A stretch of 64,000 nt of DNA from assembly GCA_033439765.1 (NCBI GenBank), contig JAULSN010000006.1:434001-498000 (forward strand), in the 5' to 3' direction. Positions 46,322 to 57,870 of this stretch are shown one piece after another. Positions within the stretch are counted from its first letter, which is position 1. Each line of letters begins with the position of its first letter. The stretch comes from Lasiosphaeria ovina. Taxonomy: Eukaryota; Ascomycota; Sordariomycetes; Sordariales; Lasiosphaeriaceae. The notes under the pieces were generated by a model that saw nothing but the letters and a program-made list of their open reading frames with translations, did not search any database and was not told the origin of the DNA. A program made the translations under genes and the position numbers.

Positions 46322-49300
46322 ATGGCCTCTGCCGACCCCGACCCGCAGCCTGCCCCGGCGCAACCCGCGCTCACCTTCACGCGCCTGCCGAGAGAGGTGC
46401 AGAAGGACATTGTCAGCCATTGCTCGCAGAGCGATTTGATATGTCTCTCTCTGGTGTCGAAGCACTTCCGAGAGCTCGCTGCCGCCCAGCTCTACCGCAA
46501 CTTCCACATCGTCTTCCCCGACGAAGATGACCCTGCCTTCGACTCGCCCATCGACGGCCTCGCCGGCGGCCTGGATACCTTTGTGACGAGCGACTACGAC
46601 TATGCCAAGCATCTCCGCGATCTCTCTCTCGACACCCTCAGCGCTGGCGACAAGGGAGAGGCGGCCTATAAGCCCTACCTGTACAATGTCAGCTGCGGCA
46701 AGTTTATGAACACGCTGCTGCTTCTGACGCTGCGCAAGGCTAGCGCGCTCGAGTCCTTTAGGTTCGTCACACTGTCCCCCCTCCCCCTTCGTGGAGCTGA
46801 TTCCCGTCTTGATCCCGTCTTGGTCCTGGCCATTCTTGCTGATGCTCGCTTTCTAGGTGGAACATTCGGGTCGAGCTGAGCCGGCCCGTCTACAAGGCCC
46901 TCCATCAGATCGATACTCTCAGGCACCTTCATCTAAGACTCCAGGCAGGTCCTTCGTTGTACGAAACACCACCCCCGCTGCCGTACAACGGTTCACAGGT
47001 GACCCCGTCAATGCCTGCCCATCATGTGCCAAGCGTTGCCCCGCCTCCTCCCGTACAGCAGTCGATATTTGGGATTCCTCCGCCGCCGTCGGCATTCTAC
47101 ATCCCACCCTCGAGCGCGCCGCCGCCCCCCATACCCAAGCCGATAGCGAGGGCCAGGGCGCCGAGGCGGACATCTTTGAGCAAGGAACCCCCGACCCTGG
47201 CGGGCTTCAAGCAGCTCAAGACTCTCTCCGTTCTCGACATCGATACGCTCGACCTGGTCGCGGAGATCAAGACATGCATCAAGAACTCATACGGGTCCCT
47301 CTCAAAGCTAAAGCTGTCCTTTTCCGACTCGCTTGCCATGCAGGCGAGGAAACCCCCGCCGGATCTCGACCCCGAGGATTCGGACCCGGAGGACGAATTT
47401 CACGTACCGGTTCCTCCCTCTGGCAACTACCATGACGCTACCGCCCCGGCAAAGGTTTTCCGAGCCCAAGAAGAGAAAAAGAGCCAAGAGTCGGTCTTGG
47501 GTAGAATATTCGACGTTGAACCCCCAGCTCCGAAGCCTAGAAGGCTCCGCCTGAAGGAGAGAGACGCCAAGGACGAGCCTGGCGTCAATCCGGGTCGGGA
47601 TTTCATCACTGCTATCAAAACAGTGTCGTCGAAGCTCATGAAGGATTTGAACGGCGTTAGCGACTTCTCATCCTCTCAACAGGAGATTCTCGACACTATA
47701 GAGAGTGCCGCGCGGAAATACGTTGCCGCCGAAGAGGCGAAATTTCGTGACGAAAAGCAGCAGGACAAGACGGCTGACGCGGGGCCGAGCTCTACCTCGG
47801 TTGCCCAGCCATCCCAGGCCGCTGAGGCGTCTACCTCGGCTGGTGACACTTCGGTGAGTCTCTTTGACCAGCCTGCGGCCACAAAGGTAAAGGAGAACCA
47901 GAAGGATGCGGACCCGGAGGACATCAACATCGAAGAGCCCGAGGAACAGCTCGTCATTGAGCAAGATGCGCCACCGACAACAGATGCTCCGGCAAGCGAA
48001 CCTCTTGCCCCTACATCAGACTCTTCTTCGGAGAGTCCGCCCTTGGCCGAGGGTGCTTCAGCGTCTATCGACGATGTGACAACCAAAAAGGTTAATATTC
48101 TCATGTCCCTCTTACCTCTAGCGCTACTCCACTTATCCCTAATGTCACTCGTAGAGGATCATTCAGAGGTGACATCCTTGACTAACGTTATCAAAACTGT
48201 ACTTCAGGATACCGCAGCACAAAAGCTGGTGCTCGAGGCGGGACAGCTGGAGTTCAAGGAGGATCTCGAAGAGGTCGAGACCGAGACTGATCGTGCCGTC
48301 GGGAGTCTGGTGACCGAGCAGCAAGGCCAAGGCTCTGTCGAGACAGACTCTCAGAACCAACGCATCAATGAATACCTACGAGCGACGCGGGGTCTAGCAC
48401 TTCAGTCCCTCGGCGTTTATCTCATCCCAGTCAAGGCGTCGGTCCTGTCTCGGGCGATAGACCTGCGTGTTCTCAAGCGCCTCACGCTTCTTAACGTCGG
48501 CATCCAAGCGCCCTTCTGGTTACACCTTCAGAAGGAGAACAAAGAGTCGCCTTTGCCGCTACGCAAAATATTCACTGATAACGTGTCGATGGTGTTTTTG
48601 ACTTTTGTCTCGACCCTCGAGGAGTTGCATGAATTATTCATTCTCGAAAGAGATTCAAAGTACAAGCCCGAGAGCTTTGCGCCCTCGACAACTGTGACAA
48701 TTGAGCAGATCCGGCGGTTGGCGCTGAAGAAGCACATGCCAACCTTGAAGCGACTGATGATCAAGAACCAGGCCGACACCGCCTGGGACATTGATGAAAA
48801 GACCACTGCGTTGATTTGCAAGCGTGGCAAGCAGCTTGAAGAGCTCGCGTGCAACATGGGCATCAAGGCCGTCGTAAGTGCTCCCCCCGTACGACTAGTG
48901 ACTCAGACGCTAATGAATGATGCGTCTAGCATGCTTTTATGCAGCGCCTCGCGGGCCTTGTCAATCTGCGGGCTCTGCACATAGTCCAGCTCCGCAACGA
49001 TGATACCTGCGTCTGGGTCATGCGCGAAACGAAGCGCTTCCTAATAGATAATCTGTCCCATCACCCAGAGATGAAGCTCGAGTGGATCTCTATCGACGAC
49101 GAAGATCGCGTCGAGCGTCTTGTTCGCCCCTCGAGCACATCTAAGAAGGACAGAGACTCAAAGAAATCCAAGGGCAAGCAGGTGGCGACCAGCTCGGGTG
49201 TTGTCAGCAACGACGTGTTTCCCGTACTGCCACAGATCGATATGTGGAATGTCAGCAGCGATAGCGAGGACGACTACGAGGATGGCGATTTCAAGAACAC

Positions 49301-49388
49301 AAAGATCGAGACGATTGAGAACTTGCACTTCTACGACGTCTGGGGTGTCCGTATCTTCAAGAAAGAAGTGCTCTTTGGGCGTCTCTGA
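46322..49388 (+). CDS. Large F-box protein with leucine-rich-like C-terminal part
   Basis: Exons 46322-46761, 46857-48873 and 48930-49388 encode 971 residues. The start ATG sits in a good context and is followed at residues 17-62 by an F-box: LTFTRLPREVQKDIVSHCSQSDLICLSLVSKHFRELAAAQLYR. F-box proteins link SCF ubiquitin ligases (Skp1 side) to substrates. The centre is a long disordered region rich in Pro, then Glu/Ser/Thr (about 180-590). From about residue 650 regularly spaced Leu-containing segments (LRVLKRLTLLNV, LEELHELFIL, MPTLKRLMI, LEELACNMGI, LVNLRALHIVQL) suggest degenerate leucine-rich repeats as the substrate-binding part. An in-frame stretch at 48091-48207 has splice-like ends and may be a retained intron. 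The substrate is unknown. The gene runs away from the transglutaminase-like gene and towards the zinc-cluster gene. Confidence 0.82.
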
Positions 49389-51018
49389 GCGCTTGCTAGG
49401 CACGGAGAATGTGTATGTATGTAGGTTTTTAAAGATGGCGAGGAAGCGAATTCTCCGAAACTTTTGGGCCATAGCCCGAATTCTTTTTTTTTCCCCGACC
49501 AGCCTTGGTGTCTCTAAGGAACCCAGGGGGCGGGGCTCGCTCATGTCGAGGGATTGGGAATTGCAGGATTCCCCTCTCTCTTGCGGGAGGAGGAAGGAGC
49601 GTTGCCTTGTCCGGGAATTATCTTGTATTCTTTCTGTTTTCTTTTTCTTGCTTCCTTTATTACTCCTACGTCGTTGGAGCGCCTGAGCCGAATACCCCCA
49701 ATCCTTCGTTGACTTGATGCGAATGGACTATTATCACGAAATGTCTGTTGAGACAAGTGACGAATAAAAGTGTTTTGCCGTTCTATTCCATCTGTTCCTG
49801 TGATGTTCAGGTTCCCTGTTGGTTTTCTTCCTCACCGGCCTTCTCAAAGCCACGTACCTACCGCAGGTAGGCAGGAATGAAAAATGAGATGGGATATCCC
49901 TCCTGGTTACACGGTAAACACATGGCCGTAACCGAGCTGCAGAAACACATCTGGAACCAACTCGGGGAAATCCAACCAACTGCCCAGGTCAAGTGCGAGA
50001 AACAATCAGACAGACAGGGCGAAATGCAGTGAAAGTGCGACTTGCTCGACAAACAATACTAGGTACGTCTCGAGATTTCTTGTGCGAGCCTCCTAGCGCC
50101 GAGGCAAAAAGGGGGGGCATTGCTGGAAACCACGGGAAGAAGGGAGGGGAGTCCAAAATCCTTCTCGCATCGTGGAACAAAACACAGCCACCTTTTGACC
50201 ACGACCCGCCGCCGGAGATCGGTGTTTTTTTTTTTTTTTTTTCATGTGTGTTTTTACATGGTTCTTAAAACCGAATGACCGGAAACATTCCATTCCTTCT
50301 ACGGCGGGAGGAGGCTGTGCGTAGTTGACGTGTTGTATTTGGACATATAATATCTATCGGTGTCTGTGTTGGGGACGCCGCCTGTCAACAACACGTCGTG
50401 GCAACCACCTCGACACATCCTCACAGCGCGATAATCCCATTTCTTGTCTTGTTTCAATTTTATTTCACGGTTTTGATTTTGCGTATTATTCTAAGAATAT
50501 CTTCATCTTCCTCGGAGCCGACCATCTTCACAATCCGAGCCAAAAAAAGAAAAATGCAAAACGACCCAAGCCAGTCCTGAGCGCCGCGCTCCAAAGCAAA
50601 AGAAAAGTTCAAACCTCCCTCCCCCAAGGATGCAAGCAACAGAAACAATGCGCTACAACTGGAAATGAAGAGAGGCAGGTGGGTATGTGGACAGAAAAGT
50701 GGATGAATAACATTACCAGAAGGGGAAACACACAGCGATGTGAGAGAACGGGAAAACAAAGATGCAACCGCCTCCAAAGAACCCAAAACTCCCCCATCCA
50801 TTTTAATATGTCCGCGCCAGCCTGATGGCGATGATGATGTTGAACAGTGAGAGGGGAAAACAAGAATACAGCCCCAAGAAAAGAGAAAAGGAAAACAACG
50901 CTAATCATATACGCCCCCAGGTAGCGTCTCAGTCTTATACGGGGGGCAACACATATACTTTCGTCCCTAGACGAAACAGTGAGAGCGCGCAGCAGATGAG
51001 ATGAAATGGCAGACCATT
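49389..51018. other. Convergent spacer F-box/zinc-cluster gene
   Basis: The 1.6 kb has 3' flanking sequence of both genes, with a T run at 50224-50242. No coding frame of note is present. Confidence 0.6.
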
Positions 51019-53297
51019 TCAATGGTCCAGTTCCATCTGATCAAACGCTGCGCGCGCGCCAGCGGTCGGCGAAAGCACGAGGGCCTCTTGGATGCGCGGG
51101 ACACATCCCAACCCAGTCAGAGACCGAGGAATATCGTGGGAGGGCCAACAGCTGATACCGGCAGCGATGCCGCTACCGCTGCTCCCATAGCCGCCGCCGC
51201 CGCTCCCGTCGTCGTCATAACAGTCGTCATCGTCATTATCATTTGCGTCGTTATCAAAACTATTATTACTACTACTTGTGGTAGTGGAAGCGGCATGGAA
51301 GCTGGCCGTATTATCCGAAGGCGGAAAGGAAAAAAGACGAGCAATTCGATCGACAGCATCTTCGTCGCCATCGTTGCCGCCTGTGGCGAAATCCGCCACG
51401 AGCTGGAGCACGGCCATGCGCATGTCGGGATCCTCGGTCTGGGCGGCGACCGTGTAAAGCGGGCCAATTAGGCTCGTGTCCATCATCGAGATGCGCCAGT
51501 GATGTTGGCCAGCCGGGCTCCCGCCATCACCGCTACTGCTGCCTCCATGGATATTGCGGATCTTTAGCCCTATGGGAGATCCAAGGACAATGGTAGCGTG
51601 GCGCAGAATCGCGCGGTGGTGGTGCATGGCTATGGCTGGGCTGGCACTGATGGGGCTGAGGAGGGGAAAGTTGAGGTTGATGTCCTCGATAAAAAGCCGG
51701 GCACACCGGAAGAGCAGCAGGTCCAGATGCACACACATGAGTTCTATCGTGTCTGGCTCCGGGAGACCAGAGCCAGACTGAAGGAACTGGTCGACCAGCA
51801 CTCCGAGCCGGGCACTCCGCGCGCTCAGGCAGGCCTGTTGCTGCTGCTGCGAGGGGTTGTTCCAGAATGAGCTACCGCCATCGGCACTGTGGCAGTGATG
51901 ATGGCTACTTTGGTGAAGTCGCGCCATGGCATCACGTTGGAACCGGCGGATGGCTTGGTCGAGCTCGAGGAAATTGGCAAATGGCAGCTCACCGGAACCA
52001 TCGTCGAGAAGTCGATAGGCATATCCGCGCTCTGCCACGACGGGCCGGATACCAGTGGTGAAGAAGCAGGCAGAGACTTCCAGCCTGCCAAACAGTTGGA
52101 TGATGTCTGTCATGTCAAAGGGCGCGTCCTTGCGCGTCGCAGACTGGCGGCCGAATGTCATGACACCGGCGTTGCGGTCAGCAAGAAAGTCAAAGGCAGA
52201 GGCCGGGAGGCTCTCGAGAATCTTGAGCCCGTTGATGAGGTGTGCGACGGCCACGGGGTGGTTGGCGCGCAATGTCTCGAGACAGATGAAGGCCAGGCAG
52301 CACAGCAGCGTAATCTGGATGCTAGCAGTGCTTGCCGAGCCGACGTGGCGCTGCAGTTTGGAGATGGATTTGTTGTATTGTTGGATAATGAAGACGTCCA
52401 GGCTGTCGCGAGTAAAGCCTTCGACGGGCACGGGGTTGTTCGGACTCTGAAAGAGCGTGAAGGCGGCCCCAACGGCGACAAGAGCATGCTTGACGGCGTC
52501 ATCCTGGTGGTGGGTGCTCGTGTCGGGCGAGACAGCCAGGCGGTTCCAGAAGTCGGCGAACGTGCAGACGTGTTCGGCCAGGCCGTCGATCTTGGCCGTC
52601 CGGAAGCCGTGGAAGAAGCGCTTCTCGATCTCGGTCCCGTCGATGTCCGCCGCGAGCGGCCGCATCGACCGCAGCGCCTCGCTCCACTGGCACGCCCGGA
52701 CGAACTCGACCTGGGCCTGCTCGGCGGTGCTGCTACTGCTGCCGACGCCGACGCCGCCGCCACCCCCCGGCAGCATCAGTGATGGCTCGCCGGCGCCACC
52801 AGACCGGTACCTCGAGGGTACCACCGACTTGTCGTAGCCATCACAGGTGCGGCCTGTCGACGTACAGCGCACACACGCAGGCTTCTCTTCTCCGCATTTC
52901 ACGCGCCGGATTCTAAAGCGAAACAATCTGGGTCAGTCATGAGAGTCTCGGCCGGCGGTGATGGGGCTTATCGTGGTGCTGCCATGCCGAGCATGATAGT
53001 AGCGACTATGACGGTGCGGTAACACAACTTACTTGCTAGTGGTGGGGAGAGTTGTACGTCAGCTTTCTCAGTTCGGTGAAGACGACGAAGTGGCAAACGG
53101 TAAGGCAAGACTGATTGATAATAGGCTGCCTAGATGGGGGGGTTTGTGATCTCTGATCTCACTTACCAGGTAATACACCCAGTCCGGACCTTTGGTTTGC
53201 TGGCCCTTGTGCGTTTCTTTGGCTGCTGACTCGGATGGGCAGACGAGGGGGACGAGCTGTCCCGCCGTTCACTAGGCGTAACGGGGTCCTCGGCCAT
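51019..53297 (-). CDS. Zn(II)2Cys6 transcription factor with a 3-nt microexon
   Basis: Minus strand: exon 1 53297-53167, microexon 53035-53033 (CAA), exon 3 52912-51019, together 675 residues. The zinc cluster is at residues 41-68: Cys41, 44, 51, 58, 61 and 68 with the canonical 2-6-6-2-6 spacing, reading GCITCKIRRVKC and KPACVRCTSTGRTC. It is preceded by a basic PKKRTRASKPK stretch. Without the microexon codon the joined frame hits a stop at once; with it the spacing is perfect. Both introns (131 and 120 bases) begin GTAAGT and end TAG. The remainder resembles the fungal-specific transcription factor domain of the second type, with helices such as ITLLCCLAFICLETLRANHPVAVAHLINGLKIL, and low-complexity Asp/Ser/Gly runs near the C-terminus. 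Members bind CGG-containing sites; the target pathway is unknown and no cluster is visible beside it. Confidence 0.85.
53033..53035 (-). other. 3-nt microexon CAA of the zinc-cluster gene
   Basis: Flanked by TAG on the 5' side and GTAAGT on the 3' side on the minus strand. It supplies the third base of Cys44 and the first two of Lys45 between the two large exons. Confidence 0.65.
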
Positions 53298-56200
53298 CGT
53301 TTTGTTGTTCTCGCCAGGGAATCTCGGGTCCGTTCAGCGGAAGTCAAGCCGGGGGAGAATCGATATCGAGACGAGGAGATTGCTGCCGGTGCCGTGCATC
53401 GTCCGTTAGAAGCGGGCCTGGCAAGGGACTGGGAGTGGAGTCTACATGAGACGAGAGAGCGAAGCATTTATTAATCAAGACTCTCTCTCCCCTGGGCCGG
53501 AGACCCTGGGCCGGAGATGCAAAGCAAGAGCGGCGTGTTATCAAGTGTGGTTGCGGTTGGCATCGAGCTGAACACCAGGCTCCTGTCCATGGCGACGTAC
53601 GCCATGTGGCAAGTACATGTTTGGGTCTCGTTCTCACCCTCACCCTCACCCACCCTCTTCTTGTCTGCCCTGGTCGACCCTTGTGGTTGCTCGGAACGGC
53701 GGGTAGACGATGGGGCATGTCCATGTCCATTCCCACACCCATGTCCACGCCCACACTCGTCACTATGCCCTTTTCATGCGTGTCATGGCGTCGCCGGGTG
53801 TGCGGGCAAGGCCAGCAGCCTCGACGCTTGCCCGCATTGGACCGTGAGGGTGTGGTGTGCCCTGCGGATGTCGCCTTTCACTATGGCAGTCGAGCCGGGC
53901 CCACGAGTTGCAGATGGGCTGCATGTCTGCCGTTGCATCATCTGCACATGGCGGGCTAGTGCAGTGTAGCCTCCCTCGCCTCGCCTCCACTCCAGATCCA
54001 ACCTCAGAGGGGGCCCGGCGCCACGGCCGCAGGGGTAGCACGGTTGTTTTGGCAGCCCGACGGTTGGGGACGGCAGGGCGGGCACAAACACGGGCGCCCA
54101 GGAACTCGAGACCCGCCTGACGGGAGGTTAGGTTCGTTCCAGGTCTAGGTCCAGGTCCAGGACAACTCAATCCGAATGCTGCAAGCTCAGGGCTGAAGGC
54201 TAGACGAATCAGCTGCCGCAAATTTTGGCGGTTCAGCGGATTGAAACCCGTCACTCTGACTAAGAAACCGCCGTCATTCTCTGGGCGTGTTTAGCGGTGG
54301 CACCCGCTAATAATAGCGGGTGAAATCTCGTTGCCTGGAAAGGGGCCGTCATCTTTAGACGGCCTACTTAAGCTAACCTGTAACAACAACCCACTGCAGT
54401 GCTCCCCTCAGGCTCTCTGGGCTGTTGCCCTCTCCTCTCTTGTGCTTGCCGGTGCAGGCCCATGCTCATGCCGGTGCATGCCTTGTCATGGATGCCGATG
54501 CCCACAGGCACCGTGTCCCGGTTTCCAGGTGTGCCTGAGAGGATTTCTTCGCTCTGGTGCATCGTGACGCAGGGGGGGGGAGATGCCTGGAATCAGTAGA
54601 CCCTGACTGACTGCAGCATTCGACCTGATCAGTTATTTCACGCAACATTCCACTGCCTCCGAGTTAGCTTCTGCACCGCACTGCACTGCACCGCACCGCA
54701 TGCATGCCCGTTCCCCGTGATTAAGGTTAACGTTCATCGCCGCTTGCCTGGCCCTGGCAGCACGGAACCTAGGCTCGATTAGAAACCAAGCTTGATTGGA
54801 AACCAACCAGAACCTGGGCTGGGCTCGACTGGCCAAGGCCGACTAGAATTGTCCTGATGCGGAATCGCTGGGACACGACCGAGCTATGTTGCATTGGAAT
54901 TGCAGCGCCGTCCGTGTAGGTAGGTGAGCTGTAAGCCAGGAGGTTGTTTTTGTCTCGTTAAAATGTTTGTTGGTGTTTTGGCTGGCAGCGAGCGGCGTGG
55001 CATCCAAGTTTAGGTTGTGGGTGTTTCATCGGAGGAATCGAGATCTCCCGTCTGCCCTGCTTGGCTTGGCCTGCCGACGGGGCTTTTTGGGTGGGGTCGT
55101 CGGTCCCCGTCCCCCCAACCCAACCCTAACGCTCTTGGGCTGGGCTGTCATGACATGGGCAGCCCCTATCACGTGCCGATCTGCCGTTCAGCACACTTTC
55201 CAGAACACCCATGGAACCCCATGCCCTCCCATCCCTGCACAGGCCTTTCGGTCTTTCTCAGCTCGAATCCTTCTGTCCAAAGTTCCCTTTCATCACTGGC
55301 TCCTGGACCGGGAAGCACTTTATTATGCGCTCGTCGCCGCTCGCGTCTCGCTTCTTGTCTTCGCATCATATAGGGGGCTGCCACTGTCCGACATTAATAG
55401 AGTAGAGGCCGGTCATCGCCTGTGTCGGCCGCTTTCCAGCCTTAATCGGCGATTTATCCCAAAACAGAACAGAAGCAAAAATGCTAGAAAGAGACTGGTG
55501 CTTTGTGCATACGAATGAGACGAGAGCCGCTCCCTCACCGCTGGCGCGAGCTTCCACAGCGCGGCTTGCACGCTTGCACGCCTGCACGGCTACGACGAGA
55601 ATGTCGATGCCGCCGCACTTGACCACCGTGTAAAATCACGTAGGTACGGCACCTAAGCAAAGGTAACGACCAGTCGGGTCCGCTTGGAATGCCTGTATTA
55701 CAGACTACGGCGTATGTGCAGTTCTCCCGGTTGTACGGAGCAATGCAAGGCAAGGTCTACCTGCAGATAGATTCCTTGAACTCTGCCTGCCTATCCCCTC
55801 AGGTTGACACCTCGAGTAGAACCGGGGGCGCCAGGAACCGCCGAGGGTGGGCTGCCACATGGCAAGATGACTGCAGCAGCAGCCAAGGAGACGGGAGATG
55901 GCGGAGACAGAGTCTTCTGCTCGTGGGTTCCCAGCGCCTCGCGCCTCCTCTGCGCAAATGCACGTCTGCAGCCCTCGCGCACCAGCTCCGGTCTCACCTC
56001 CAATTCTTGCGGATAAGCAAGAAGAAGCGCAACAATCGAGGGAAAAAAAAGCCCCCGACTTCCCACGCCGCCGCACCTACCAACTTGTTTTGGTTTTTGA
56101 TGGCAACCTAAATCTAGCCCTCCGGGGGGGGCGCTGACATGCCTTTCCATCCTTCCACTATCAACGTCATCCGAAAGCCTATGTTCTCTTCTATTCTCCT

Positions 56201-57870
56201 TCTTTGCAGCACAAGCGAGCCTCAAGGCTCGGAGGGATGGGAGGCACTAGTCCCGAATCTACTCACAGCAGCTTACCCCTCCCCCTGACATAAAAGGGAT
56301 AGGCACCAGAAACAAGACATGCGCCCGATGGGACCACATCAGACGTGGCTTGATCGCAAGCAAACACGGAAAATATCAAAATCACGGAAAGCCGTGGTTT
56401 ACAGCAGCAGGAGCGCGGCAGCGGAAGTAGTAGAAATAGGCAGCGACTTGTAGAGCTGTATTGGGGAGATGCCTAACCTACGGAGTTCCTTATTCTCCAG
56501 GGGTCAAACCTTATGACCCCCAATCCCTGAAGGGTCCGCTCCTCCCGCCTTTCCGTTCGGGCCGTTATTGTATGTATACGGCTATCCGTACGCGGAACAA
56601 GAGTGGAGGTGCAGAGAAGAAAAGAAAGAAAAAAGGGTACAGCAGGTATCCGTATACCGGTGCGGATACTCTTCAATATTTTTTGCTCTTCCAGCCTCTA
56701 CCCACATGATCAACGATCCATACGCACAGAATGATCTCCACTAGACACGGGGCATTCACGGACCACCACCACCACCACCACCTCCACCTCCACTATCCAC
56801 TACAATGACGGGAGACGAAAAAAAACCTGAGAACCATATATTGGGGGAAAAAAAGCTTTGTCAGCAGCAAACAACACTGCGCGGGGCCAGGAAGCCGGGA
56901 AGCCGGAAATCCTCCCGAGACGAGGCGGCCCCCATCCCATCCATCCACGCGTGCCAAGGATTTCGGTCCTTGCATAAACGTCGGCCGCCATATATGGCTG
57001 CGGCCCAGAAAAAAAACACCGGGCGACCATGTACGCACACCTCCCACGGGGGGGGGAAAAAAAGGTATCCCGTACGTACCGTATGCTGGTAGGTGCAGTA
57101 GGGCAGCAGGCAGTAGGCAAGGCTACCAATTAATGGAACTTTGTGTCTTTTTCGTGGGCTGGACTTTTCTAGGCTGTTTATTTGACACGAGATATGTATG
57201 TACTATACATACATACAACATTGTTACATGAACTTCTGATACTGGAGCAACTGGGAAAGAGTGCACGCACTGTAGTTACGACGACCTAGTGGCTACTTGC
57301 CATTCGTCACGCAATAATAAACATATTTCAGACCCCTCTCCCTATCTCTCGTGCATGGAAAGAAAGGAGACGGATACCTGAATAGATAACGTATTGGAAT
57401 CACTCCGAATGCCTCACACAGGCGCGCCTCGCAAATGTGACTAAAAAGAAACCCCTTTGATCTAGCCCAGGCAGCACAGATGAATGACAATGGCGATATG
57501 ATGATGGCACCGCTTTGCCTCCTTTCGATGGACACCTAAAAAACGAAAAAACGAAAACCAGCAAAGATTCCACCCACTCCACCCCATTTTTTCCTAAACT
57601 TTTCCACCCCTTTCTTTATCGTTTGGAAGGAAATATCTTCCAAAGTCACATTATCCACGCGGCTGAATAAAAAAAAATAGGAACAGCACTTAGCCCTCCT
57701 CGTGCATGCAAGATAGAGAGTTTGTAAAGAGGCAGCAAGAAAAAAAAAATTCGTTTGCGTCATCATTTGATAAAAAGGAAAAAAAATGGGAGAAATAGTA
57801 TAAAAACGATATAAAAAATGCCCGCTTTCCAGTAGCTCCATTTGTCTCTTCACACACGCACCCTCCCCAA
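53298..57870. other. 4.6 kb spacer upstream of zinc-cluster gene
   Basis: No supported gene. Open frames up to 183 codons (54967-55518 plus) lack domains. Inverted repeats lie at 54301-54322 and 54344-54364. CCATGTCCATG-type short repeats occur near 53715-53760. The right end contains the 3' region of the leucine gene with A runs. Confidence 0.5.
54301..54364. repeat. Two adjacent perfect inverted repeats
   Basis: CACCCGCTA-ATAA-TAGCGGGTG (54301-54322, 9-bp arms) is followed 21 bases later by GGCCGTC-ATCTTTA-GACGGCC (54344-54364, 7-bp arms). Both could form hairpins in DNA or RNA. No coding context is near. Confidence 0.8.

Noticed and set aside
48155..48207. A second short intron (GTGACA to TTCAG) inside the F-box gene segment
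   Set aside because: It would be only about 40 bases, too short, and combining it with the upstream candidate breaks the frame.
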